Translations under genes and position numbers: made by a program
The notes under the pieces: model-generated
What the model was told of the DNA's origin: nothing
Databases searched by the model: none
The model's input: the letters and a program-made list of their open reading frames with translations, nothing else
Assembly (NCBI RefSeq): GCF_029813115.1
Contig: NZ_JAPZDS010000007.1
Location: 62,001 to 126,000, forward strand
Direction: 5' to 3'
Length of the DNA stretch: 64,000 nt
From: Aureimonas sp. SK2
GTDB lineage: Bacteria; Pseudomonadota; Alphaproteobacteria; Rhizobiales; Rhizobiaceae
Shown: piece by piece, positions 32,130 to 43,163 of the stretch
Position numbering within the stretch: the stretch's first letter is position 1
Layout of the letters: every line of letters starts with the position of its first letter

Positions 32130-32975
32130 ATGAAGATAGACACGTCCCGGCGGTTTTGCACCTGCACAGACGGCGCAGGATCGGGTCCTCTTGCCGTGAT
32201 GGTGACCGGGATGTTGGCCGGCGCTCTTCTGTTCGCCGCGCCCGCCCGCGCCGCCGAGGACATGTACCGTCAGGAGGGCGCGACGATTCGCCTTGTGGCG
32301 CTGGCGCCTGATGGGGTCGGCAACGTTCACGGCGCGCTCTCGATCGAACTCGAGCCCGGCTGGAAGACCTACTGGATCGCGCCCGGCCCGGTCGGCCTCG
32401 CGCCGCGGCTGGACTTCTCCGGCAGCACCGATCTTTCCGATCCGTCGGTGGATTACCCCCCGCCGATCCGCTTCGCCGAAGGAAACGACGAGAGCGTCGG
32501 CTATGCCGAGCCCACCGCCTTCGCGATCAGCGCCAAGGCCGCGCCCGGCGCGACTCCGACCCTGCGCCTTTCGGCGTTTCTCGGCATCTGCCGCGAGCTC
32601 TGCGTTCCGGTGCAGGTCCAGCTCGCGGCCGAGCCGACGGACAGCCTGTCGGACCGCGCGCTGGTGCGCCGTGCGCAGGCGACACTCCCGGAGGATGGGG
32701 GCGCGCCTCCGCCGTCCCTGCGCTGGAACCACGATCGCTCCGCACTCGTGATGGACGCCGACACTACGGGGTCGCCTCTCGCCGACGTCTTCGTTTCGGC
32801 GGGAGACGGCTGGTCCTTTGGCCGTCCGACGGCAGTCGGCAACTCCGGCCGCGCCCTGTCGCTCCCAGTTCTTGCGCGCCCGGCGCCCGGCGCAGAGCTC
32901 GGCCCTGTGAATATCCTGTTGACGCGAGCGGACAGCGCCCAACAATTTCGCGCTGTAACGATCCCTCCGCGCTGA
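32130..32975 (+). CDS. DsbD-alpha-domain periplasmic protein
   Basis: A 281-residue exported protein with signal-like [18 protein letters not shown]. The mature part matches the N-terminal (alpha) domain of DsbD/Scs[50 protein letters not shown] and a Cys pair in GICRELCVP. It lacks the DsbD membrane and thioredoxin parts, so it probably takes electrons from, or binds, another partner. ATG 32130 is used; ATG 32199 would remove a long polar N-terminus. The peroxiredoxin gene follows it. Confidence 0.75.
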   Translation: MKIDTSRRFCTCTDGAGSGPLAVMVTGMLAGALLFAAPARAAEDMYRQEGATIRLVALAPDGVGNVHGALSIELEPGWKTYWIAPGPVGLAPRLDFSGSTDLSDPSVDYPPPIRFAEGNDESVGYAEPTAFAISAKAAPGATPTLRLSAFLGICRELCVPVQVQLAAEPTDSLSDRALVRRAQATLPEDGGAPPPSLRWNHDRSALVMDADTTGSPLADVFVSAGDGWSFGRPTAVGNSGRALSLPVLARPAPGAELGPVNILLTRADSAQQFRAVTIPPR

Positions 32976-33019
32976 ATCGCTCGGAGCGGGTTCGGTTTCG
33001 TCAGAAAGGATTTCCGCGA

Positions 33020-33505
33020 ATGACCATTTCCATCGGCGAGCGCCTGCCGAACGCTTCCTTTCGCGTACCCGCCGAGGAAGGGACAACGGTCGTCTCGACG
33101 GACGATGTCTTCTCGGGCAAGCGCGTCGTGCTCTTCGCCGTGCCCGGCGCCTTCACCCCGACCTGCTCGATGAACCACCTTCCGGGCTTCCTCGAACACA
33201 ACGACGCCTTGCGCGCCAAGGGCGTCGATACGATCGCCGTGGTCGCGGTCAACGACGTGCATGTCATGAAGGCGTGGAGAAAGGCGACCGAAGCGGGCGA
33301 CCGCATCCTCTTCCTGTCGGACGGCAACGGCGAGTTCGCCAAGGCCGTGGGCCTCGACGCCGACCTTTCGGCCGGCGGCCTTGGTTTGCGTTCCAAACGC
33401 TATTCGATGCTGGTGGAAGACGGCGTGGTGCGGCAGCTCAACATCGAGCCCGGCCCAGGCCAGGCGGACGCCTCGTCGGCCGAGACGATCCTCGGCCAGA
33501 TCTAG
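33020..33505 (+). CDS. Peroxiredoxin, Prx5 type
   Basis: Thiol peroxidase that reduces hydrogen and organic peroxides using glutaredoxin, glutathione or thioredoxin. The 161-residue protein has the peroxidatic Cys in PGAFTPTCS and the conserved Arg in [18 protein letters not shown], the signature of the Prx5/AhpE-like class. It follows the DsbD-alpha-like gene by 44 bases with AAAGGA 8 bases upstream. Its stop overlaps that of the convergent rnhA by two bases. Confidence 0.93.
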   Translation: MTISIGERLPNASFRVPAEEGTTVVSTDDVFSGKRVVLFAVPGAFTPTCSMNHLPGFLEHNDALRAKGVDTIAVVAVNDVHVMKAWRKATEAGDRILFLSDGNGEFAKAVGLDADLSAGGLGLRSKRYSMLVEDGVVRQLNIEPGPGQADASSAETILGQI

Positions 33506-33969
33506 CCGGCCACCGTCCGACGAGCCTTCTTGAACGGCTCCATGCCGGCGCGCGCCAGCGCGTCGGCGCGCTCGTTCTCCACATGGCCGGCATGTCCGCG
33601 CACCCAGTGAAACGTCACCTCGTGCCGCTGGCGCTCGGCATCCAGCCGCTGCCAGAGCTCGGCGTTCTTCACGGGCTTCTTGTCGGCCGTGCGCCAGCCG
33701 TTGCGCTTCCAGCCGTGAATCCACTTGGTGATGCCGTCGCGCAGATATTGCGAGTCGGAATGGAGATGCACGGAGCATCCGCGCTTCAGCGCACCCAAGC
33801 CCTCGATGGCCGCGAGCAGCTCCATCCGGTTGTTGGTGGTCATGGGCTCGCCGCCAGAGAGTTCCTTCTCCGTCTCGCCGAAGCGCAGGATCGCGCCCCA
33901 GCCGCCCGGCCCCGGATTGCCCGAGCAGGCGCCGTCCGTGAAGATGTCGACCCGCGACGCCTCGCTCAT
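33502..33969 (-). CDS. rnhA: Ribonuclease HI
   Basis: Endonuclease that cuts RNA in RNA:DNA hybrids. The 155-residue protein has the acidic residues of the active site in [37 protein letters not shown] and [12 protein letters not shown], with the C-helix motif [10 protein letters not shown]. Length and order are those of the E. coli enzyme. It starts in an ATGA overlap with the thrB stop (33966-33969) and ends on prx. Confidence 0.96.
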   Translation of the reverse strand: MSEASRVDIFTDGACSGNPGPGGWGAILRFGETEKELSGGEPMTTNNRMELLAAIEGLGALKRGCSVHLHSDSQYLRDGITKWIHGWKRNGWRTADKKPVKNAELWQRLDAERQRHEVTFHWVRGHAGHVENERADALARAGMEPFKKARRTVAG

Positions 33970-34946
33970 GCCGCTGCTTCCCGCTTCTGGAACCCGTAGT
34001 CCGCCACCGAGGCGACGCCGCGATGGAACCGATTCTTGCGTAAGTATTCCTTCGGATCCTTCTTGGTGACGAAGGACGTGTCGGGAATGTGGATCCAGTC
34101 GTAGAGCCGGGTCAGCAGGAAGCGCAGCGACGCACCGCGCGCCAAGAGCGGCAGCGCCGCAAGCTCGGCTTCCGACAGCGGGCGCACAGCGTCGTAGCCC
34201 TCGATCATCGCCCGCCCCTTCGTGACGTTGAAGGCCCCGTCGTGCTCGAAGCACCAGGCGCAGAGGCAGATGGCGAGATCGTAGGCGAGGATATCGTTGC
34301 AGGCGAAATAGAAGTCGATCAGGCCCGACAGCTCGCCGTTCAGGAAGAACACGTTGTCCGGGAAGAGATCCGCGTGGATGACGCCACGCGGCAGATCGGT
34401 CGGCCAATGCGCTTCGAGATGGGCAAGCTCGGCCGCGATCTCCTCGCCAAGACCCTCGGCGACCCTGTCGGCCGCCGGGTCGCAGCCGTCGAACAGCGGT
34501 CGCCAGCCATCGACGGAAAGCGCGTTCTTCCGCATCATCCCGAAGTCGGCGGACTTCGCATGGAGGTCGGCGAGCGCCCGGCCGACGTCACGGCAATGAT
34601 CGGCTGTCGGCCGGCGCGTCCACATGCCTTCCAGGAAGGTGAACAGCGCCGCCGGGCGGCCCGCGAGTTCGCCGAGCGTCTGGCCGTCCGCCGGCTGTAC
34701 GGGGAGCGGGCAGGATAGGCCGCGCTCCGCAAGATGTTCGAGAAGGCCGATGAAGAACGGCAGGTCGTTCCGGTCGACCCGCTTCTCGTAGAGCGTCAAG
34801 ATGAAGGTGCCGCCATCCGTTCGCACCAGGAAGTTGGAGTTCTCCACCCCTTCCGCGATGCCCTTGTAGCTCAGGAGGCGCCCGATGTCGTAGCGGGCGA
34901 CGAAGGCGGCGAGATCGCCTTCCGCGACTTCCGTATAGACGGCCAT
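33966..34946 (-). CDS. thrB: Homoserine kinase (ThrB type II, APH-like)
   Basis: Phosphorylates homoserine for threonine synthase (thrC at 25 kb). The 326-residue protein has the aminoglycoside-phosphotransferase fold: [22 protein letters not shown], the catalytic loop [14 protein letters not shown] and [16 protein letters not shown]. This is the second type of homoserine kinase, not the GHMP type. It is 1 base after ispH, and its stop overlaps rnhA, so ispH-thrB-rnhA form one transcript. Confidence 0.95.
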   Translation of the reverse strand: MAVYTEVAEGDLAAFVARYDIGRLLSYKGIAEGVENSNFLVRTDGGTFILTLYEKRVDRNDLPFFIGLLEHLAERGLSCPLPVQPADGQTLGELAGRPAALFTFLEGMWTRRPTADHCRDVGRALADLHAKSADFGMMRKNALSVDGWRPLFDGCDPAADRVAEGLGEEIAAELAHLEAHWPTDLPRGVIHADLFPDNVFFLNGELSGLIDFYFACNDILAYDLAICLCAWCFEHDGAFNVTKGRAMIEGYDAVRPLSEAELAALPLLARGASLRFLLTRLYDWIHIPDTSFVTKKDPKEYLRKNRFHRGVASVADYGFQKREAAA

Positions 34947-34947
34947 G

Positions 34948-35979
34948 TCAGCCCTGCCTGACGTTGGGAAGCGGACGATCGCCGTTGACGAAGGCCATGT
35001 CGGCCGCGGTCAGCGGGACGTCGCGGAGCGAGCGCATGACGGGAAAGTTCTCGTCCTCAACGGCGGTCTGCACCAGCTCGATCCGCACCGCGAAGCGTTC
35101 GCGAAGGGCCGCGATGATCTCGTCCGTCAGAACCTCCGGCGCCGAGGCGCCAGCCGACATGCCGATCACCGAGCCGGGCTCGATCGCCTCGATCGGAACC
35201 TCCTGCCGCCCCTGCACCAGCAGCGCCCGGCGCGCCCCAGCGCGCTCGGCCACTTCCACGAGGCGGCGCGAGTTCGAGGAGTTCGGCGCGCCGACGACCA
35301 GGAACAGGTCGGCGCCGGGCGCAGACGCCTTCACCGCGTCCTGGCGGTTGGTGGTGGCGTAGCAGATGGATTCGGAAGAGGGCGCCTGCATCTCCGGGAA
35401 CTTGCGCTGCAAGGCCTCGATGATGCCCGCCGTATCCTCGACCGAAAGCGTCGTCTGCGTGACGAAGCCGAGCGCGGCGGGATCAGCCGGATCGAAGGCC
35501 GCGACGTCCTCCTCCGTCTCGATCAGAGTGACCGCGCCTTCGGGCAGTTGCCCCATCGTTCCGACCACTTCCGGATGGCCGCGATGGCCGATCAGGAGAA
35601 CCTGCCGGCCGAGCCGCATGTGGCGCATGGCCTGCTTGTGAACCTTTGAGACGAGCGGACAGGTGGCGTCGAGATAGAGAAGCTCGCGGCGCTCCGCCTC
35701 GGCCGGCACCGATTTCGGCACGCCGTGCGCGGAGAAGACGACCGGCTGTCCGTCATCGGGGATCGAGTCGAGTTCCTTGACGAAGACGGCGCCCATCTCG
35801 CGCAGCCCATCGACCACGTACTTGTTGTGTACGATCTCATGCCGGACATAGACCGGCGCGCCATAGCGCTTCAGCGCGAGCACCACGATCTGGATCGCGC
35901 GGTCGACACCGGCGCAGAAGCCGCGCGGCTCGCACAGGCGGATCGTGAGGGGCGGCTTGTCCGCGATCGCTGTCACCAT
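34948..35979 (-). CDS. ispH: 4-hydroxy-3-methylbut-2-enyl diphosphate reductase
   Basis: Last enzyme of the MEP isoprenoid pathway, giving IPP and DMAPP from HMBPP with a 4Fe-4S cluster; dxs at 51 kb encodes the first step. The 343-residue protein has the three cluster cysteines in RGFCAG (Cys22), DATCPLV and [12 protein letters not shown], with the [11 protein letters not shown] motif and GAPNSSNS. The length is normal. The start at 35977-35979 gives the usual short N-terminus. Confidence 0.97.
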   Translation of the reverse strand: MVTAIADKPPLTIRLCEPRGFCAGVDRAIQIVVLALKRYGAPVYVRHEIVHNKYVVDGLREMGAVFVKELDSIPDDGQPVVFSAHGVPKSVPAEAERRELLYLDATCPLVSKVHKQAMRHMRLGRQVLLIGHRGHPEVVGTMGQLPEGAVTLIETEEDVAAFDPADPAALGFVTQTTLSVEDTAGIIEALQRKFPEMQAPSSESICYATTNRQDAVKASAPGADLFLVVGAPNSSNSRRLVEVAERAGARRALLVQGRQEVPIEAIEPGSVIGMSAGASAPEVLTDEIIAALRERFAVRIELVQTAVEDENFPVMRSLRDVPLTAADMAFVNGDRPLPNVRQG

Positions 35980-36028
35980 GGTCTCCAGGGTCCGTTCGGC
36001 GCGAATGAAGGGATCGCCACCCCTGCTG

Positions 36029-36823
36029 TCAACCCTTACGGCCCCGCCCGCCTTGACGGCGCAAATGGTTCAGGAAGATGACGAGGATGACGAACAGCGC
36101 GAGGGCGAGGCTGTACCAGGTGATCGCGTATTCGAGATGGCTGTTGGGGATGTCGATCACCGTGGTGCCGCCGATGGGCGCGTCCGGCCCAGCCTGCCCC
36201 TCGCCCGCGTCCACGATGAAGGGTAGGAGGCGGGCGCCGGCTGGAAGCTCGAGCCCCTCGGCCATGTCCGGCACGCTGCGCCAGAAGAAGGCATTCTTGG
36301 CCGGGTCGTTGTCGGGAACGAACGGGTTCGGCTTGGCGTCCGGCGCCGTGCGGGCCAAGCCCGTCACCGACACGACGCCGTCCGGATTGCCGTCGGCGCG
36401 CGTGGCGGGGTCCTTGCGCTCATAGGGCACGAACCCCCGGTTGACGAAGACCACCGAACCGTCACCGAGCACCAGCGGCGTCAGCACGTGCCAGCCGGCC
36501 GCGCCCTCGTGCGTCGCCAGGAAATAGCGCTCGCCGGCGTGGAGAAAGCGTCCGCTCGCACTCGCGGGCACATAGTCGATGTCTTCGCCGGCCGCCGCAC
36601 GTCGCGCAACCTCCGAGACATCCACCGGCGGCGCATGGATGCGCGCGTCGATCGTCGCGATGAGGCCCTGCTTCCAGTGGAGGCGCTCGACCTGCCACGT
36701 CCCCAGCGACAGGAGGATGCCCAGCGCGACGACACCGAGAACGAGGATCGCGGCAATCCGGCCGCGCGTCAGCGGGCGGGAATCGAGTTCCTGGTCGGCA
36801 TCGATGGCCTGATCGTCACGCAT
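36029..36823 (-). CDS. SURF1-family cytochrome oxidase assembly protein
   Basis: Inner-membrane protein helping heme insertion into oxidase subunit I. The 264-residue protein has one helix at each end ([23 protein letters not shown] and [23 protein letters not shown]), with SURF1 features [40 protein letters not shown] and [19 protein letters not shown] 36821-36823 was chosen because the upstream extension shows no SURF1 sequence. It is the last member of the oxidase cluster before ispH. Confidence 0.92.
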   Translation of the reverse strand: MRDDQAIDADQELDSRPLTRGRIAAILVLGVVALGILLSLGTWQVERLHWKQGLIATIDARIHAPPVDVSEVARRAAAGEDIDYVPASASGRFLHAGERYFLATHEGAAGWHVLTPLVLGDGSVVFVNRGFVPYERKDPATRADGNPDGVVSVTGLARTAPDAKPNPFVPDNDPAKNAFFWRSVPDMAEGLELPAGARLLPFIVDAGEGQAGPDAPIGGTTVIDIPNSHLEYAITWYSLALALFVILVIFLNHLRRQGGRGRKG

Positions 36824-36854
36824 GGACCACTCGCTCACGCACCCCTGTTCCCTC

Positions 36855-36890
36855 AACGAAAAAAGCGGCCGGGTCGCGGCCGCTTTTCGA
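36855..36890 (-). terminator. Strong rho-independent terminator after coxC
   Basis: AAAAGCGGCCG (36861-36871) pairs with CGGCCGCTTTT (36877-36887) across a 5-base loop. On the minus strand it continues TTTTTTCG, a good U-tract. Because of the flanking A/T runs it could work in both directions. Confidence 0.9.
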
Positions 36891-36908
36891 TGTTCGTGGC
36901 GTACGGCG

Positions 36909-37784
36909 TCAGCCGTGGATCGGCGCGCCCCAGCCACCCCAGACATAGATGGCGAAGAAGAGGAACAGCCAGACCACGTCCACGAAGTGCCAGTACCAGG
37001 CGGCGGCCTCGAAGCCGAAATGCTTGGACGGCGTGAAGTGGCCGCGGATCGCGCGCAGCAGGCAGACGGCGAGGAAGATCACGCCGACGAAGACGTGGAA
37101 GCCGTGGAAGCCCGTCGCCATGAAGAAGGTGGCGCCGTAGATCGAGCCCGAGAACTCGAACGGGGCGTGCGCGTATTCGTAGAACTGGACGTAGGAGAAG
37201 ATCACGCCGAGCGCGACGGTGAGCGCAAGGCCGGTGATCAGCGACTTGCGGTCGTTCTCCAGCATCGCGTGGTGCGCCCAGGTGGCCGTGGTGCCGGAGA
37301 GCAGAAGCGTGATCGTGTTGAACAGCGGCAGGTGCAGCGGGTCGATCACTTCGATGCCGACCGGAGGCCACTGACCGCCGAGGGCCTGGACGCGGGCCGC
37401 CTGGACGGCCTCGTGCGGGAAGAGGCTGGCGTCGAAGAACGCCCAGAACCACGCGACGAAGAACATCACCTCCGAGGCGATGAACATGATCATGCCGTAG
37501 CGCAGGTGCATCGACACGACCGGCGTGTGGTAGCCCTGCTGTCCTTCCTTGATGGCGTCCGCCCACCAGGCGTACATCGTGTAGAGCACGATCGCGAGGC
37601 CGATCGCGAAGATCCAGGGCGTCGCGAGGTTCATCCCGAAGATGTTGAACGGCGTGCCCGAGGTCCATCGGAACAGACCGACCGCACCGAACAGGAGGAA
37701 GAACGCGCCGACGGAGGCGACGAACGGCCACGGGCTTGGCTCGATGACGTGGTAGTCGTGATGCTTGATATGCGTGTCAGCCAT
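36909..37784 (-). CDS. ctaE: Cytochrome c oxidase subunit III
   Basis: Non-catalytic membrane subunit of the aa3 oxidase, 291 residues with seven predicted helices. Signature stretches are HHDYHVIEPSPWPFVAS, MFFVAWFWAFFDASLFP with the conserved acidic residue, AHHAMLENDRKSLITGLALT, ATFFMATGFHGFHVFVGVIFLAVC and DVVWLFLFFAIYVWGGWG at the end. ATG 37782-37784 (MADTHIKHH) was preferred to a shorter extension upstream. It lies between ctaG and surf1, the normal rhizobial order. Confidence 0.97.
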   Translation of the reverse strand: MADTHIKHHDYHVIEPSPWPFVASVGAFFLLFGAVGLFRWTSGTPFNIFGMNLATPWIFAIGLAIVLYTMYAWWADAIKEGQQGYHTPVVSMHLRYGMIMFIASEVMFFVAWFWAFFDASLFPHEAVQAARVQALGGQWPPVGIEVIDPLHLPLFNTITLLLSGTTATWAHHAMLENDRKSLITGLALTVALGVIFSYVQFYEYAHAPFEFSGSIYGATFFMATGFHGFHVFVGVIFLAVCLLRAIRGHFTPSKHFGFEAAAWYWHFVDVVWLFLFFAIYVWGGWGAPIHG

Positions 37785-37894
37785 GGTCCGTCCCACTTGT
37801 CCCGCATCGCCCCGGATTTGGGCAGCCTATGCGGCTGGATGTCAAATTCCCGTCGTCGCCCGCCGCGCCGTTCCCCGACAGCGAGGCGGTGAAG

Positions 37895-38503
37895 TCAAAG
37901 TCCCTGCGCCGCGCCCGGCTCCTTCGTCGCGGCCACCGGCGTCGTCGGGCCGGCCAGCGGGAAGAAGGTGTAGGACAGCGTAATTGTCGGAACCTCCTTG
38001 AGGTCCGGGTCGTCCTTGATCGCCGGATCCACGAAGAAGACGACCGGCATGTCGACCTCCTCGCCCGGCTGCAGGGTCTGCTCGGAGAAGCAGAAGCACT
38101 GCACCTTGTTGAAGTAGATGCCGGCGGTCAGCGGCGTGACGTTGAACGTCGCCTGGGCGGTCACCGCCCTGTCGGACCGGTTGCGCACGCGATAGGCCGT
38201 CTCGCGGGTCTCGCCGAGCTTCAGCGTGATCTGGCGCTCGACCGGCTGGAAGGTCCAAGGCACCTGCGGCGAGGCGTTGGCGTCGAAGCGCACCGTGACC
38301 GGCCGATCCACGACGTTGGTCGAGGCAGTCTCGGCGCGCTGCGTCGTGCCGCCGTAGCCTGTCACCTGGCAGAACAGCTCGTAGAGCGGCACCGACGCAT
38401 AGGCGGCGCCGACCATACCGCAGACGAAGAGACCGCAGGACAAGGCGATCGTACGGGCCGTGCGGGCCGCTTGCGCGGGCGTGCGGCGAGGCGTTGCGGT
38501 CAT
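37895..38503 (-). CDS. ctaG: Cytochrome c oxidase assembly protein CtaG/Cox11
   Basis: Copper chaperone delivering CuB to oxidase subunit I. The 202-residue protein has one N-terminal helix (ALSCGLFVCGMVGAAYASVPLYELFCQVTGYGG) and a periplasmic domain with the copper motif CFCF in FNKVQCFCFSEQTLQPGE, plus VDMPVVFFVDP. Its ATG overlaps the stop of the CoxF-like gene (38500-38503). Confidence 0.96.
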   Translation of the reverse strand: MTATPRRTPAQAARTARTIALSCGLFVCGMVGAAYASVPLYELFCQVTGYGGTTQRAETASTNVVDRPVTVRFDANASPQVPWTFQPVERQITLKLGETRETAYRVRNRSDRAVTAQATFNVTPLTAGIYFNKVQCFCFSEQTLQPGEEVDMPVVFFVDPAIKDDPDLKEVPTITLSYTFFPLAGPTTPVAATKEPGAAQGL

Positions 38504-38655
38504 CCGGCCCCTCCTCCGATGCGAAACAGGCTGACGACGTAGAACAGCACGACCAACACGGCGAGCGTAAGCCCGATCGCCAGCGAGCGGCGGCGGCGGG
38601 CGCGCTGCTCGGCCGGCGTCAGTTCGATGGTCTCGTCGCGAGGCTCAGGCGACAT
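38500..38655 (-). CDS. CoxF-like small membrane protein
   Basis: A 51-residue protein with an acidic/basic N-terminus ([23 protein letters not shown]) and one hydrophobic helix ([21 protein letters not shown]). Between ctaB and ctaG this position is taken by the CoxF-type small protein in other Rhizobiales. Its ATG lies within the end of ctaB (11-base overlap) and its stop overlaps ctaG, so all three should be translated together. Role in oxidase biogenesis is inferred from position. Confidence 0.8.
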   Translation of the reverse strand: MSPEPRDETIELTPAEQRARRRRSLAIGLTLAVLVVLFYVVSLFRIGGGAG

Positions 38656-39595
38656 GGAAACCCCACACCTGAGCCAGGGCGCCTTCCACCAGCAGCCAGG
38701 CGAACAGGGCGAAGAGATAGACGATCGAGAAGGCGAAGAGCTTCTTGGCCGGCCCCATGGTCGCGTCGCCGTCGTCCATGCGCAGGACGTTGAAGGCAAG
38801 GCGCAGGAAGTTCAACCCGAGAAGCGCCGAGGCGATGCCGTAGGCCGGGCTCGCGAAGCCGAGCACATAAGGCAGCACGCCGACCGGCGCGAGGATCAAC
38901 GAATAGGCGAAGATGTGCCGGCGCGTCGAACGCTCGCCCGCGACATTGGGCAGCATCGGAATGCCGGCCGCGCCGTAGTCCTTCATCTTGAACAGCGCCA
39001 GCGCCCAGAAATGGGGCGGCGTCCAAAGAAAGATGATCAGGAAAAGGACGAAGCCTTCCCACGACACGCCGGCGGTGACCGCCGCCCAGGCGACCATCGG
39101 AGGGAAGGAGCCGGCGGCGCCGCCGATCACGATGTTCTGCGCCGTCGAGCGCTTCAGCCACATCGTGTAGAACACGGCATAGAAGGCGATCGTGAAGGCC
39201 AGGAAGCCGGCGGCGAACCAGTTGGCGACGAGGCCGAGCAGCATCACCGAGAAGCCGGACAGAACGAGGCCGAAGGCCAGCGCGTTCTCCGGCGAGACGC
39301 GCCCGGCCGGGATCGGACGCTTGGCCGTGCGGGTCATGATGCGGTCGATGTCGCGGTCGTACCACATGTTGAGCGCGCCCGAGCCGCCCGCGCCGAGCGC
39401 GATCGCGAGCAGGGACACGAAGGCGAGGAACGGGTTCATCTCGCCCGGCGCCGCGAGCAACCCTGTCGCAGCCGTCAGCACCACCAGCGACATGACGCGC
39501 GGCTTGAGCAGGGCGAAATAGTCGCCCGGCTCCGCCAGGCTGATGCCGGGACGGGCTTCGCTCGCAACGGGAAAATCGATGGCGCTCAACGTCAT
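38645..39595 (-). CDS. ctaB: Protoheme IX farnesyltransferase (heme O synthase)
   Basis: Attaches a farnesyl group to heme B to make heme O, precursor of heme A for the aa3 oxidase. The 316-residue membrane protein has about nine helices and the prenyl-binding motif [21 protein letters not shown], plus [34 protein letters not shown] 39593-39595 begins [17 protein letters not shown]; a start 36 bases upstream lacks support. Two mutually exclusive hairpins lie in its leader. Confidence 0.95.
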   Translation of the reverse strand: MTLSAIDFPVASEARPGISLAEPGDYFALLKPRVMSLVVLTAATGLLAAPGEMNPFLAFVSLLAIALGAGGSGALNMWYDRDIDRIMTRTAKRPIPAGRVSPENALAFGLVLSGFSVMLLGLVANWFAAGFLAFTIAFYAVFYTMWLKRSTAQNIVIGGAAGSFPPMVAWAAVTAGVSWEGFVLFLIIFLWTPPHFWALALFKMKDYGAAGIPMLPNVAGERSTRRHIFAYSLILAPVGVLPYVLGFASPAYGIASALLGLNFLRLAFNVLRMDDGDATMGPAKKLFAFSIVYLFALFAWLLVEGALAQVWGFHVA

Positions 39596-39611
39596 GCCTT
39601 TCGCGGTCCGA

Positions 39612-39642
39612 CCTTCCCTCGGTGCCCTCAAGGGAAGGCACC
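39612..39642 (-). promoter_or_regulatory. Overlapping hairpins before ctaB
   Basis: CCTTCCC (39612-39618) can pair with GGGAAGG (39632-39638), and GGTGCC (39621-39626) with GGCACC (39637-39642). The right arms share two bases, so only one stem forms at a time. The pair lies 17 to 47 bases upstream of the ctaB start on the minus strand. Confidence 0.35.
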
Positions 39643-39665
39643 CGGAGCCGATCGTTCAGACGGGT

Positions 39666-39687
39666 GATCCCGGCCGGAGCCGGGATC
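39666..39687 (-). terminator. Hairpin after ctaD
   Basis: GATCCCGGC pairs with GCCGGGATC across CGGA, just past the ctaD stop on the minus strand. No U-tract follows, so it may cause partial termination or stabilise the ctaD transcript before ctaB. Confidence 0.45.
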
Positions 39688-39705
39688 GATCTTCGGGTTC
39701 GCCTC

Positions 39706-42272
<2,567 letters not shown>

Positions 42273-42589
42273 GAATGCTCTCCCTCGTGGCAGGCTTTTC
42301 TCAACCGGACCCACGCCCCCTCCAGCGGGAACGAACCGGGCCGTGTGGGCCGAAAAATCGAATGCCGCTAATGTGCAGGTACCTCCTGCGCTTCAACCAT
42401 GAAACCGCCCACTTCGCAACAAGCCGCCGTCATGAGTCCTTGCGACAAAGTGCGAATGTTGCAGCCCGTCCGCGTCTTCGGGAAGCCTTGCGCGAAGCTG
42501 TCCGAGCCCGTCTCGACGCGGCCGGGCGCCTTGGCTAGTTTCACGCGCTAATGTCGGACCGCCTGCCGTCCGGTCCCTGGAAAGAATCG
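42273..42589. other. Divergent promoter region between ctaC and IalB-family gene
   Basis: This 317-base stretch has no gene. On the minus strand TTGAAG and CATTAG are 17 bases apart (42368-42396), the best promoter candidate. No clear plus-strand promoter pair could be chosen; an imperfect GGACCG/CGGTCC hairpin lies near 42555-42577, shortly before the IalB-family start. Confidence 0.5.
42368..42396 (-). promoter_or_regulatory. Candidate promoter of the ctaC operon with palindromic spacer
   Basis: On the minus strand TTGAAG (42391-42396) and CATTAG (42368-42373) have 17-base spacing. The spacer contains the inverted repeat GCAGG-5-CCTGC, which could bind a repressor between the boxes. Distance to the GTG start is about 95 bases. 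Confidence 0.35.
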
Positions 42590-43087
42590 ATGAAGCTAAC
42601 GATCGCCACCGCCCTGGCCGCCCTCCCTCTTCTGCTGGCCGCTCCGGCCGTGGCGCAGACCGGCACGGTCAAGTCGCAGCACGGCGCCTGGGCGGTGGTG
42701 TGCGACCAGCCCGCCGGCGCGGCCGGAGAGCAGTGCGCCCTTCTCCAGAACGTCGTCGCGGAGGACCGACCGGAGGTCGGGCTGTCCGTCCTCGCGCTCA
42801 AGACGGCGGACGGCAAGGCGCGCATCCTGCGGGTCCTCGCGCCGCTCGGAATCCTTCTGCCCAACGGGCTCGGCCTCTACGTGGACGGCAAGGACATCGG
42901 GCGCGCGCAGTTCGTGCGCTGCTTCGAGGACGGCTGCTATGCCGAGGTTATTCTGGAGGACACGCTGCGCGACACGCTGTCGACCGGCCAGTCCGCAACC
43001 TTCATCGTGTTCCAGACACCGGAGGAAGGCATCGGCATCCCCGTCGACCTCGCAGGCTTCCGCGAAGGCTTCGACGCGCTGCCCTGA
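42590..43087 (+). CDS. Invasion-associated locus B (IalB) family protein
   Basis: A 165-residue exported protein with signal peptide MKLTIATALAALPLLLAAPA (cleaved after VAQ) and an IalB domain: HGAWAVVCDQPAGAAGEQCALLQ, LAPLGILLPNGLGLYVDG and FEDGCYAEVILED. Two pairs of cysteines (CDQ...QCALLQ and RCFEDGCYAE) suit disulfides. IalB in Bartonella supports red-cell invasion, but the family is widespread in free-living Rhizobiales and its general role is unknown. Its neighbours ctaC and tldD match the usual rhizobial order. Confidence 0.9.
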   Translation: MKLTIATALAALPLLLAAPAVAQTGTVKSQHGAWAVVCDQPAGAAGEQCALLQNVVAEDRPEVGLSVLALKTADGKARILRVLAPLGILLPNGLGLYVDGKDIGRAQFVRCFEDGCYAEVILEDTLRDTLSTGQSATFIVFQTPEEGIGIPVDLAGFREGFDALP

Positions 43088-43163
43088 ACAGCGCCCGGCC
43101 GTGACATCCCCTCCCCGCCCGCCTATCTCTCGCGGCAGGCATATAGAGAGTCCAGCGGAGCGG

